In this document: one piece after another, positions 38,010 through 45,550 of the stretch | Numbering within the stretch: the stretch's first letter is position 1 | Layout of the letters: the number at the start of each line of letters is the position of its first letter | NCBI RefSeq assembly: GCF_009796865.1 | Contig: NZ_CP047028.1 | Span: forward strand, 186,001-250,000 | DNA length: 64,000 nt | Direction: 5' to 3' | Source: Formosa sp. L2A11 | GTDB taxonomy: Bacteria > Bacteroidota > Bacteroidia > Flavobacteriales > Flavobacteriaceae | Made by a program: the position numbers and the translations under genes | The notes under the pieces: model-generated | What the model was told of the DNA's origin: nothing | What the model saw: only the letters and a program-made list of their open reading frames with translations | Database searches by the model: none

Positions 38010-38391
38010 CTTTTTATATTTTATTCTTAATTTTTTTGTTTCTACAGCAGCTAGTTTACTTAGCTTTTTTTTAGTAAAAGAATCAATTTTAAGCACTTTA
38101 ACGGCTCTTTAAGGTTTAGATGTATCTTGTTTCTCAAATCCGCCAGATATTGCAATAATAAAGAGCTAAAATAGCCTTAATACTAGGTTTACAAATAATA
38201 TACTCCTATTTGTTATAAATAAATCTTGAATATTCTAATTATACTTTTTTTAATAGTCTAAACTGAAGCTTGTATTAAAAGCACATTGCACAAACCATCA
38301 ATATCCATGTATTAAATTTTGAATGATATAAAATGGTTTTAAAGATATTTTTAAATGAAGAAAAAGGGATGAAAAAATATTAGAGCAAAAA
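38010..38391. other. AT-rich intergenic region upstream of the tRNA-Thr terminator
   Basis: 382 bp without a credible gene. An 8-bp inverted repeat, GCTCTTTA (38104-38111) and TAAAGAGC (38159-38166), has a 47-nt loop and no T run. Nothing else interpretable was seen. Confidence 0.3.
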
Positions 38392-38422
38392 AAAAGTTCA
38401 ATGTGTAAAACATTGAACTTTT
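38392..38422 (-). terminator. Terminator of tRNA-Thr (UGU), copy 1
   Basis: A 13-bp perfect stem, AAAAGTTCAATGT (38392-38404) with ACATTGAACTTTT (38410-38422). The minus-strand product ends in a run of nine T. Confidence 0.9.
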
Positions 38423-38426
38423 AAAG

Positions 38427-38500
38427 AGCCGATGGAGGGACTCGAACCCACGACCTGCTGATTACAAATCAGCTGCTCTAGCCAGCTGAGCTACATCGGC
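38427..38500 (-). tRNA. tRNA-Thr (anticodon UGU), copy 1
   Basis: A 74-nt gene with acceptor GCCGATG/CATCGGC and discriminator T. The anticodon stem-loop carries TGT in CTGATTTGTAATCAG, and the T arm has GGTTCGAGT. No encoded CCA. The sequence is identical to the gene at 58564-58637. Confidence 0.95.
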
Positions 38501-38561
38501 CTGAAAATCGAGTGCAAATATAAGGACTTTTCTCATATCTGCAAATCTTTTTCAAAAAAAT

Positions 38562-38831
38562 TTAGCTTAAATTATTAATTTTATCAATTAACGCAAGACC
38601 TTTAGTTTCTAATTCTTGGTTAATTGCCTTAAAATGAGCTTTTTTGTTTTCAGCTGTCTTATCATTAATTTTTGTAATTAATTCATCAAAAGTAACGATT
38701 GCTTCATCTATAATTGCTTCACTTTGCTTAGTATCTTTGTCTGTGTTGGTATATTGCCAAACATAAACAGCTTCAATAATATCTCCTAAAACGAAATTAA
38801 TGTCCTTTTTAAGATCTCTAACATTTGCCAT
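38562..38831 (-). CDS. Small conserved-type protein of unknown function
   Basis: 89 residues, soluble, almost entirely helical by composition, rich in Lys, Asp, Glu and Ile with coiled-coil-like spacing. It has no Cys, no signal and no membrane segment. Notable segments are LGDIIEAVYVWQYTN and EAIVTFDELITKIND. I do not recognise a family. It is a single gene immediately upstream (in its own direction) of tRNA-Thr. Length, start context and codon use look like a real flavobacterial gene. Confidence 0.65.
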   Translation of the reverse strand: MANVRDLKKDINFVLGDIIEAVYVWQYTNTDKDTKQSEAIIDEAIVTFDELITKINDKTAENKKAHFKAINQELETKGLALIDKINNLS

Positions 38832-38957
38832 AATATAATATTGTATTTATTTGAGCACAAAATTACGTTAATCCTAAATATAATTTGTTATAAATACATT
38901 TTAATTATTGTTTGATTGAAATATAATTCCTATTTTTATAACATGAATATAAACAAA

Positions 38958-39059
38958 ATGCATATTAACAGAACGTGTAATCGTATTTCACTACAGTGGA
39001 AGTCGATTGTCATTTTTATGCTTAAACATAAGCATCCCGTGCATCTTGAACTGAGTTAA
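38958..39059 (+). CDS. Possible 33-residue peptide gene (or sRNA) with its own terminator
   Basis: ATG at 38958 to TAA at 39057-39059 encodes 33 residues, basic and His-rich, with the middle segment KSIVIFMLKHKH. A TTG-N20-TATTTTTA promoter-like arrangement lies just upstream and a hairpin terminator at 39087-39112 follows. Together they define a transcription unit of about 170 nt with nothing else in it. It could be a short peptide, a leader, or simply a small RNA in which the open frame is chance. Confidence 0.35.
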   Translation: MHINRTCNRISLQWKSIVIFMLKHKHPVHLELS

Positions 39060-39086
39060 CTATTATATAATATAACGATAATCAAT

Positions 39087-39112
39087 AAAGGTGCTTTTTT
39101 AAAGGCACCTTT
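39087..39112 (+). terminator. Terminator of the short transcription unit
   Basis: AAAGGTGC (39087-39094) pairs with GCACCTTT (39105-39112) and is followed by further T residues. Confidence 0.75.
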
Positions 39113-39150
39113 TTTATTTTTAATCAATTACTAATATAAATTTTAAAATC

Positions 39151-39250
39151 ATGAAAAACTTAAAAGCAATTAAAGGAAATTCCCAGAAGTTTATTAGTTG
39201 GTGCAATCGTATTAACGTCATGTTCCACACGTATAACAACTATTACTTGA
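39151..39250 (+). pseudogene. Frameshifted and truncated lipoprotein remnant
   Basis: ATG at 39151 reads MKNLKAIK, a normal flavobacterial lipoprotein start, but the frame then becomes nonsense. Shifting by one base near 39172-39176 restores a signal peptide, SLLVGAIVLTSC, with a clear lipobox followed by STRITTIT and a TGA at 39248-39250. The original gene seems to have lost its frame within the signal and its body just after the lipidated Cys. A sequencing error could explain the frameshift but not the early stop. Confidence 0.5.
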
Positions 39251-39285
39251 GTCCCACTTTAATATATCCTTAAATACAACCAATT

Positions 39286-39660
39286 ATGAACACACATATA
39301 AACACCAACGTACCTTTTACTGTAACAAAAAATGTAAGTAACGCAAACGGTTTTTTATTACCGCATAATCTTTATAGCAAAGTTAAAATTGTTGCAACTT
39401 ACCCGATTAAAGAATTTTATTTACAAGATGTCCCTGATCTTGAGGATTTTAAATTTAAAATGCATAAAAATGCATTTGTGAATGATGAACTAATAATTCA
39501 AGCACAATTGATAAAAAAAACAGATAATAATTATTTAGTTAACGTCATTGTAACCAAACCTAAACCAGAAAGCAATAATCATCATGAAACGATTTGTAGT
39601 GCGCTATTTGGCTTTTCTTTAGATAAGGAATACTTGAAAGAAACAAAAACAGCTTGTTAA
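39286..39660 (+). CDS. Protein of unknown function
   Basis: 124 residues, cytoplasmic by appearance (no signal or membrane segment). The middle is beta-rich, with FVNDELIIQAQLIKKTD and YLVNVIVTKPK, reminiscent of a hotdog-fold strand pattern, but I cannot support that assignment. LLPHNLYSKVKI near residue 23 and TICSALFGFSL near the end may be conserved. It lies 35 bp after a broken lipoprotein gene and is followed by a terminator at 39668-39688. A single isolated gene; function unknown. Confidence 0.6.
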   Translation: MNTHINTNVPFTVTKNVSNANGFLLPHNLYSKVKIVATYPIKEFYLQDVPDLEDFKFKMHKNAFVNDELIIQAQLIKKTDNNYLVNVIVTKPKPESNNHHETICSALFGFSLDKEYLKETKTAC

Positions 39661-39667
39661 ATAAAAT

Positions 39668-39688
39668 TCCCGAGTGTTACACCCGGGA
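39668..39688 (+). terminator. Terminator after the unknown gene
   Basis: TCCCGAGTG pairs with CACCCGGGA with one mismatch across TTA and runs into eight T residues. It separates the gene from the convergent mannose-6-phosphate isomerase-like gene. Confidence 0.75.
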
Positions 39689-39698
39689 TTTTTTTATT

Positions 39699-40670
39699 TT
39701 ATACATAAACTTCTAAAAGCTTAGCTTGTTTTGCTGTAATTTGGTAGTCTTCTGTAGCTGCAGGAAGTAAAACGGTTTCTCCTGTTTTTAAGGTTTCTGA
39801 AATTCCATTTGCTGTAATTGCTGCTTCCCCTTCAACACACATATATATTAAAAACGAATCATGAATATTACTTTTAGATATCGTTTCTGTAACCTCTAGA
39901 AATTGAGTTGTAAAATAAGGACAACTAACCATTTCGTTAGACTCATTCTTAGTCTTTTCGTAAGACACTTTAAAGTTATCTTCCATATCAAAATCTATGG
40001 CATCTAAAGCTAATTCTGTATGCAATTCTCTTTCATTTCCTTCTGCATCTACACGTTTCCAATCGTAAACACGATAGGTAATATCGCTTGTTTGCTGTAT
40101 TTCTGCAAGCATCACTCCTGCTCCAATGGCATGTACACGACCAACTTCTATAAAAAAAGTATCTCCTGATTTAACGCGTTCAGTATTTAAAATTTCGGGA
40201 AGTGTTTTGCTTTCTAAATGTTCTAAATAGTTACCTGGATTGACTTTATCTTTAAAACCAATAATTAATTTAGAATTTTCATCGGCTTGCATCACATACC
40301 ACATTTCTGTTTTTCCGAAAGAATTATGACGTTTTGCTGCCAATTCATCATTTGGATGCAATTGAATAGATAAATCTTCTTTAGCATCAATAAATTTAAT
40401 TAGTAAAGGAAATTTATTTTTAAAAATTCTATAGTTCTGAACACCTATAAGATCTTGCTTATAAGTTTCTAAAAGGCTTTTTAAAGATTTTCCTTTTAAT
40501 GCTCCATTAGCAACTATTGAAGGCTCACCTTCTACATCGCTAATTTCCCAACTTTCTCCAACATCTGTGGAATCACTTTTCTTATTTAATAAAGATTTTA
40601 ATTTTTCACCGCCCCAAATTTTTTCTTTTAAAATCGGTGAGAATTTAATTGGGTAAACTAAATTGTCCAT
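39699..40670 (-). CDS. manA: Class I mannose-6-phosphate isomerase
   Basis: 323 residues, the short bacterial type I form. It is a zinc-dependent cupin interconverting mannose-6-phosphate and fructose-6-phosphate. Motifs: KIWGGEKL near the N-terminus, the zinc-ligand pair in SIQLHPND (Gln and His), KTEMWYV (Glu ligand) and VGRVHAIGAGVMLAEIQQTSD carrying the last His, cut here to its core GRVHAIGAG. The second cupin half spans about 230-323. It begins 7 bp downstream of the queD-like gene on the same strand. The product would feed mannose or GDP-mannose metabolism. Confidence 0.92.
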   Translation of the reverse strand: MDNLVYPIKFSPILKEKIWGGEKLKSLLNKKSDSTDVGESWEISDVEGEPSIVANGALKGKSLKSLLETYKQDLIGVQNYRIFKNKFPLLIKFIDAKEDLSIQLHPNDELAAKRHNSFGKTEMWYVMQADENSKLIIGFKDKVNPGNYLEHLESKTLPEILNTERVKSGDTFFIEVGRVHAIGAGVMLAEIQQTSDITYRVYDWKRVDAEGNERELHTELALDAIDFDMEDNFKVSYEKTKNESNEMVSCPYFTTQFLEVTETISKSNIHDSFLIYMCVEGEAAITANGISETLKTGETVLLPAATEDYQITAKQAKLLEVYV

Positions 40671-40677
40671 AATATAT

Positions 40678-41088
40678 TTATTTACCTGAGTAACTTACAA
40701 AGTTTCTCGGTGTTTCGTAAAGAGTAATTTCCAACTGTAGATGTGGCTCTAATTTAGGATGTAATTTATTGTAAATTACAACTGCAATGTTCTCTGCAGT
40801 AGGATTAAGATCCTTAAATTCTGGTACATCTAAGTTAAGGTTTTTATGGTCAAAAGCCTCTTCTATTTCATCTTTTATAAGCTGTTTCAAGATCTTTAAA
40901 TCAATCACAAAACCAGTTTCTTTATCGATTTCTCCAGAGACACTTACAATAACATCGTAGTTATGCCCGTGGTAATTTGCATTGTTACATCTACCAAAAA
41001 TTAACTGATTTTTTTCATCGGTCCAATCTTTTCTGTATAACCTGTGGGCTGCATTAAAATACCCTTGTCTACTAACTTTTGCTATCAT
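40678..41088 (-). CDS. queD: 6-pyruvoyl-tetrahydropterin synthase family protein (QueD-type)
   Basis: 136 residues, typical length. Zinc ligands appear as the His in FNAAHRL (about residue 15) and the pair in NYHGHNYDV (about 39-43). The catalytic Cys is in FGRCNNANYHGHNY, just before the His pair, and the Asp/His relay is in AFDHKNLN. The C-terminal TLYETPRNF carries the pterin-anchoring Glu. It most likely makes 6-carboxytetrahydropterin for queuosine or deazapurine synthesis; other pterin routes cannot be excluded. No queC or queE gene is adjacent. It lies between idi (4 bp) and manA (7 bp), probably one transcript. Confidence 0.88.
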   Translation of the reverse strand: MIAKVSRQGYFNAAHRLYRKDWTDEKNQLIFGRCNNANYHGHNYDVIVSVSGEIDKETGFVIDLKILKQLIKDEIEEAFDHKNLNLDVPEFKDLNPTAENIAVVIYNKLHPKLEPHLQLEITLYETPRNFVSYSGK

Positions 41089-41092
41089 TGTA

Positions 41093-41614
41093 TTACGAGA
41101 TATTTATATAATCATAAAACTTATCAAAAATAATTTTAAACCAAGACGTATAAAGTTCTGGATGTAATTTAATATCTGCTTTTACTGCATCTAAAGACAT
41201 CCATTTCCAATCTGCAACTTCTTCAGGGTTTATATCGGGCTCTCCGCTAAAATATCCAATTAAAATATGATCGTATTCGTGTTCTGTTAATCCGTTTTCA
41301 AAAGGCGATTTATAGACAAAAGAAGTCGATTCTTCTATTGCTGTAACAAATCCCATTTCTTCTTGTAAACGTCTTCTTCCTGCTTCAACATTAGATTCTC
41401 CTTCACGTTGGTGACTACAACAGGTGTTGGTCCATAATCCAGGTGTATGATATTTATCTAAGGCACGTTGTTGCAACATTAATTCATTATCATTATTAAA
41501 AACAAAAACAGAAAAGGCTCTATGTAATACACCTTTTTCGTGTGCTTCTAATTTAGGCATAAGCCCTATTTGTTCATCTTTTTCGTTAACTAATATTACG
41601 TGTTCTTCTGTCAT
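41093..41614 (-). CDS. idi: Isopentenyl-diphosphate delta-isomerase, type I
   Basis: 173 residues from the ATG at 41614. A longer reading from 41677 would add 21 residues (rich in Phe/Tyr/His) not seen in the family, so the inner start is chosen. It is a Nudix-fold metal enzyme that interconverts isopentenyl and dimethylallyl diphosphate. Visible are LHRAFSVFVFN, the Cys/His site TNTCCSHQREGE (catalytic Cys plus metal His), the Nudix-like GRRRLQEEMGF, and EHEYDHILIGYF with the catalytic and metal-binding Glu residues. It is the first gene of the idi-queD-manA run, divergent from prfC. Confidence 0.95.
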   Translation of the reverse strand: MTEEHVILVNEKDEQIGLMPKLEAHEKGVLHRAFSVFVFNNDNELMLQQRALDKYHTPGLWTNTCCSHQREGESNVEAGRRRLQEEMGFVTAIEESTSFVYKSPFENGLTEHEYDHILIGYFSGEPDINPEEVADWKWMSLDAVKADIKLHPELYTSWFKIIFDKFYDYINIS

Positions 41615-41710
41615 AATGTAAAAGTACCAAGTAAAATTATAAAATACGTTAATGTGAAGATAAAAATGAAAAGGCACGGCATCATTTATTACATTTCTTA
41701 CTAATAATAG

Positions 41711-41718
41711 TATCTTTG
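41711..41718 (+). promoter_or_regulatory. -7 element of prfC
   Basis: TATCTTTG, a perfect match to TAnnTTTG, 22 bp before the prfC start codon. Confidence 0.5.
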
Positions 41719-41740
41719 CGACCTATTTTCAAGAATTATT

Positions 41741-43330
41741 ATGAGTTTTAAAAGTGAAATAAACAGACGTCGTACCTTCGGAATTATATCGCATCCCGAT
41801 GCCGGAAAAACGACATTAACAGAAAAATTACTTCTTTTTGGTGGAGCAATTCAAGAAGCTGGAGCCGTAAAAAGTAATAAAATTAAAAAAGGAGCTACGA
41901 GTGACTTTATGGAAATTGAACGTCAGCGTGGAATTTCTGTAGCAACTTCTGTATTAGCTTTTGAATACAATGGCATAAAAATTAATATTCTTGATACACC
42001 AGGACACAAGGATTTTGCTGAAGATACCTTTAGAACACTTACTGCTGTAGATAGTGTAATTGTTGTAATTGATGTTGCAAAAGGGGTCGAGGAACAAACT
42101 GAGAAATTAGTTGAAGTTTGCCGTATGAGAAACATTCCTATGATTGTTTTTATAAACAAAATGGACCGTGAAGGTAAAGATGCTTTCGATTTGTTAGATG
42201 AAGTTGAACAAAAATTAGGTTTAAAGGTCGTGCCATTAAGTTTTCCTATAGGAATGGGTTACGACTTTAAGGGGATTTACAACATTTGGGAAAAGAACGT
42301 AAATCTTTTTAGCGGAGATAGTAGAAAAGATATTGAAGAAACTATAGAAATATCTGATTTAGCGTCTCCCGAACTAGATAAAATTATTGGAGAAAAAGCA
42401 GCAACTACACTAAGAGAAGAAATTGAATTGGTAGATGGTATATACCCTAAATTTGATAAAGCAGCATACTTAGACGGACAAATACAACCTGTCTTTTTTG
42501 GTTCTGCCTTAAATAATTTTGGTGTTCGCGAATTATTAGATTGTTTCGTAGACATTGCACCAAAACCAAGAGCAAAACAAAGTGAAGAACGTTTAGTACA
42601 ACCAGATGAGAATAAATTTAGTGGGTTTGTATTTAAAATTCATGCCAACATGGATCCTAACCATAGAAACCGTTTAGCTTTTGTTAAAATAGTTTCTGGA
42701 GAATTTAAACGTAATGCGCCTTACTTACATGTAAGAAGTAATAAAAAAGTAAAATTTTCTAGTCCAAATGCATTCTTTGCTGAAAAGAAAGAGATTGTAG
42801 ATATTTCGTATCCTGGAGATATTGTAGGTTTACAAGACACCGGAAGTTTTAAAATTGGAGATACATTTACAGAAGGCGAAATTATAAATTATAAAGGTGT
42901 ACCTAGTTTCTCTCCAGAACACTTTAGATATATAAATAACGCAGATCCTTTAAAATCTAAACAACTAAATAAAGGTATAGATCAATTAATGGATGAAGGT
43001 GTTGCCCAATTATTTACACTAGAACTTAACGGAAGAAAAGTAATAGGTACTGTTGGAGCATTACAATACGAAGTTATTCAGTACCGTTTAGAACACGAAT
43101 ATGGTGCAAAATGTACGTATGAAAACTTAAATGTTTTTAAAGCGTGTTGGGTAGAACCTGCAGATAAGAAAAGTGATGAATTCAAAGAATTCTTACGTGT
43201 AAAACAACGTTTCTTAGCTAAGGATAAAAGAAACCAATTGGTATTCTTAGCAGATTCTCAGTTCTCTTTACAAATGACGGAACAAAAATATCCGAATATT
43301 AAATTCCATTCGGTTTCAGAATTCAATTAA
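41741..43330 (+). CDS. prfC: Peptide chain release factor 3
   Basis: 529 residues, the standard RF3 length. It is a translational GTPase that recycles RF1/RF2 from the ribosome. G motifs are in order: SHPDAGKTTLTEKLL (P loop), GISVATSV (switch I), DTPGHKDF (switch II) and FINKMDRE (NKxD). Domain II and the C-terminal RF3-specific region follow, with DPNHRNRLAFVKIVSG and GALQYEVIQYRL. It is preceded by a perfect -7 element and followed by the terminator at 43348-43379, so it is monocistronic. Confidence 0.97.
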   Translation: MSFKSEINRRRTFGIISHPDAGKTTLTEKLLLFGGAIQEAGAVKSNKIKKGATSDFMEIERQRGISVATSVLAFEYNGIKINILDTPGHKDFAEDTFRTLTAVDSVIVVIDVAKGVEEQTEKLVEVCRMRNIPMIVFINKMDREGKDAFDLLDEVEQKLGLKVVPLSFPIGMGYDFKGIYNIWEKNVNLFSGDSRKDIEETIEISDLASPELDKIIGEKAATTLREEIELVDGIYPKFDKAAYLDGQIQPVFFGSALNNFGVRELLDCFVDIAPKPRAKQSEERLVQPDENKFSGFVFKIHANMDPNHRNRLAFVKIVSGEFKRNAPYLHVRSNKKVKFSSPNAFFAEKKEIVDISYPGDIVGLQDTGSFKIGDTFTEGEIINYKGVPSFSPEHFRYINNADPLKSKQLNKGIDQLMDEGVAQLFTLELNGRKVIGTVGALQYEVIQYRLEHEYGAKCTYENLNVFKACWVEPADKKSDEFKEFLRVKQRFLAKDKRNQLVFLADSQFSLQMTEQKYPNIKFHSVSEFN

Positions 43331-43347
43331 ACACAACTTAGCATATA

Positions 43348-43379
43348 AAAAAGCCCTTTGAAATATCAAAGGGCTTTTT
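43348..43379 (+). terminator. Terminator of prfC
   Basis: A 14-bp perfect stem (AAAAAGCCCTTTGA, 43348-43361; TCAAAGGGCTTTTT, 43366-43379) with an AATA loop. Confidence 0.93.
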
Positions 43380-43453
43380 AATTTGTAAATTTTGTTAAAA
43401 CTTATAAAACCATCTTCATTCCGCTATATAATTCTATTTTTGAAATAAAAAGA

Positions 43454-45073
43454 ATGAAAAGAAATTACACCATTCTATTATTAATACTGCTATTTTTCAA
43501 ATTCTCCTTCAGCCAGAACACTATTGGACTACTAAGTAATACAGATCAAGCCTACGATGGCTATACCCTCTTTACACCAGAACAAAGTAATTCAGTGTAT
43601 TTAGTAGACAATTGCGGTCATAGCATAAACACATGGACATTTAGTGATAATCCTAAATACACCTGTTACTTACTGGAAAACGGGAATTTATTAAGAGCAG
43701 GCATCGATGTCATTGAAATCCGAGATTGGGATAATAATTTGATCTGGAATTATAATTTAGCGGTTAATAAAGGGATATATCAACATCATGATATTGAACC
43801 ATTGCCAAATGGGAATATATTATGTTTAGTAAACAAATCTGTTTCGGAGGCAGACCAACTGGCTTTAGGAAAAGATCCTGCTCTCTTAAACGGTCCATTA
43901 ACCTCTGAACGGATTATTGAAATTGAACCTGTAGGAACTAATAACATAAACATTGTCTGGGAATGGCAGTTTATAGATCATTTAATCCAGGACTACAACA
44001 CTACAATACAAAACTTTGGAGTTGTTGATGCTAATCCGCAACTAGCCGACTTTAATTATACAGATTCTAGCGTAGATCACTCTGACTGGTTACATCTAAA
44101 TAGTATTGATTATAACCCGTTATTAGATCAAATTCTATTTTCTTCAAGAACACTTAGTGAAATATTCATTATAGATCATAGCACAACGACTAGTGAAGCA
44201 GCAAGCCATAGCGGAGGAAACCAAAACAAAGGCGGTGATTTTTTATGGCGATGGGGAAATCCACAAGTGTATAGACAAGGTACTGCAAACGACCAGAAAT
44301 TAAATGGCCAACATGATGCAAAATGGATTCCTGAAAATTATACAAACGAACATAAAATAACGGTGTTTAATAACAATAATACAGATGGAACGAACGCTTT
44401 TAGTTCTATACATATTATATCGCCCTATTTAGATGAAGATAACAATTACATTTTAGAAGATGATGCCTTTTTACCAACAGATTACTTTTGGTCCTGGCAG
44501 GGAGAAATACTTGGAGAAACTGTTTATGAAATTAAAAAAGGTGGTGTTCAAGCTTTAGAAAATGGGAATCTCTTATTATGTGAAACTACAGCAGGACGAC
44601 TTACCGAAATCACACAAAATGGCGAGATTGCTTGGGTTTATAGAAATCCAGTAGGTACTACAGTTTATGATCAATACATAACAGACATAGAAATGTTTCT
44701 AGCAAATAGTATTTTTAGAGGCGAAAAATATCCTAAAAACTATGCTGCTTTTACAGAGCGAGATCTCACTCCTGGTAATACACTAGAAAATATTAATACC
44801 CTTTCTGATGCTTGTAATACATTGTCTATTTATGAAGAAGAGACCGTTAATAAAATCGCATTTACAAACCCTATAGAAAACAATACCATTCAATTTTATA
44901 AGGTCTTAACTAATGTCCAAATTAGTATATATAATGCTTTAGGGCAATTACTATACAATACAGAAAACTTTAACGGAAATGAGCTCAGATTAGATAATAC
45001 ATCTACTGGTATTCATTTTATTTCTATTGAAAACAATGGGGCACGGCAAATAGAAAAAGTACTTTTTAAATAA
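43454..45073 (+). CDS. Secreted arylsulfotransferase-like (ASST) protein with a type IX secretion sorting domain
   Basis: 539 residues. A signal peptide (about 1-20, ending FSFSQ) is followed by a beta-propeller-like body with repeated GNxL(L/R) turns (ENGNLLRAG, PNGNILCLV, ENGNLLLCE), WNYN and QHHDIEPLPNG, as in arylsulfotransferase/ArsS-type proteins. A His in HHDIEP and another in SGGNQNKGGDFLWRWGNP's vicinity could be catalytic, but I cannot confirm the active-site His of true ASSTs. Residues about 460-539 form a C-terminal sorting domain (NPIENNTIQFYK, ISIYNALGQLL, STGIHFISI, KVLFK) that directs export by the type IX system. It is single and flanked by terminators. Confidence 0.8.
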   Translation: MKRNYTILLLILLFFKFSFSQNTIGLLSNTDQAYDGYTLFTPEQSNSVYLVDNCGHSINTWTFSDNPKYTCYLLENGNLLRAGIDVIEIRDWDNNLIWNYNLAVNKGIYQHHDIEPLPNGNILCLVNKSVSEADQLALGKDPALLNGPLTSERIIEIEPVGTNNINIVWEWQFIDHLIQDYNTTIQNFGVVDANPQLADFNYTDSSVDHSDWLHLNSIDYNPLLDQILFSSRTLSEIFIIDHSTTTSEAASHSGGNQNKGGDFLWRWGNPQVYRQGTANDQKLNGQHDAKWIPENYTNEHKITVFNNNNTDGTNAFSSIHIISPYLDEDNNYILEDDAFLPTDYFWSWQGEILGETVYEIKKGGVQALENGNLLLCETTAGRLTEITQNGEIAWVYRNPVGTTVYDQYITDIEMFLANSIFRGEKYPKNYAAFTERDLTPGNTLENINTLSDACNTLSIYEEETVNKIAFTNPIENNTIQFYKVLTNVQISIYNALGQLLYNTENFNGNELRLDNTSTGIHFISIENNGARQIEKVLFK

Positions 45074-45107
45074 AAAAATCCCATTGAAATATTCAATGGG
45101 ATTTTTT
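45073..45107. terminator. Bidirectional terminator between the ASST-like and DUF3467 genes
   Basis: A 16-bp perfect stem, AAAAAATCCCATTGAA (45073-45088) and TTCAATGGGATTTTTT (45092-45107), with a 3-nt loop. A/T tails allow use on both strands. Confidence 0.93.
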
Positions 45108-45113
45108 ATTTTT

Positions 45114-45431
45114 TTAAGCTTCACCTGTTGGACCAAAATTTAATGGTATTGGAGGTTGCTCGTAATCTTTAATTTCACCGTGAGCATTTTCAAATCTGTT
45201 TACGTTATCAGCAAGAGCTTTTAATAAACGTTTAGCGTGTTGTGGTGTTAGTATAATTCTAGATTTTACTTTACTCTTAGGAGTCCCTGGCATAATGCTA
45301 ACAAAATCTACTACAAATTCTGAAACGGAATGATTAATAATCGCCAAGTTAGAATATATCCCTTCTGCAATTTTCTCGTCTAATTCTATATTTATTTGTC
45401 CCTGTTTACTAGGATCCTTTTCGTCTGCCAT
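45114..45431 (-). CDS. DUF3467-family protein downstream of rpoC
   Basis: 105 residues, small and soluble, a member of what I know as DUF3467. Features are the N-terminal INIELDEKIAEGIYSNLAIINHS, cut here to its core AEGIYSNLAIINHS, then EFVVDFVSIMPG, SRIILTPQHAKRLLKAL and the Pro-rich C-terminus. The role is unknown in the literature that I can recall. It follows rpoC on the same strand with 119 bp between, a stretch filled with three hairpins and no visible promoter, suggesting low-level read-through expression from the rpoBC operon. Confidence 0.85.
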   Translation of the reverse strand: MADEKDPSKQGQINIELDEKIAEGIYSNLAIINHSVSEFVVDFVSIMPGTPKSKVKSRIILTPQHAKRLLKALADNVNRFENAHGEIKDYEQPPIPLNFGPTGEA

Positions 45432-45452
45432 ATCTATTATTTTTTATATAAA

Positions 45453-45483
45453 AAATCCTGCTCAATTACATTGGGCAGGATTT
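45453..45483 (-). terminator. Third hairpin between rpoC and the DUF3467 gene
   Basis: AAATCCTGC-TCAA (45453-45465) pairs with TTGGGCAGGATTT (45471-45483), one mismatch. On the minus strand it is followed by a T run and ends 22 bp before the DUF3467 start codon. Confidence 0.8.
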
Positions 45484-45500
45484 AAAAATTTTTAAGAAAA

Positions 45501-45541
45501 CCCAACCTGCGTTGGGGAAAAACAGTCCCGCTTACACGGGA
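45501..45541 (-). terminator. Tandem terminators after rpoC
   Basis: Two hairpins in a row. TCCCG/CGGGA (45526-45541) and CCCAAC/GTTGGG (45501-45516) are each followed on the minus strand by a T run. They begin 10 bp after the rpoC stop. Confidence 0.8.
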
Positions 45542-45550
45542 TTATTTATA

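Noticed and set aside
38104..38166. Inverted repeat GCTCTTTA/TAAAGAGC as an sRNA or terminator
   Set aside because: Eight base pairs over a 47-nt loop in AT-rich DNA without a T run is within chance expectation.
41615..41677. 21-residue N-terminal extension of Idi
   Set aside because: The Phe/Tyr/His-rich sequence is foreign to the family, and the region is the idi-prfC divergent promoter space.
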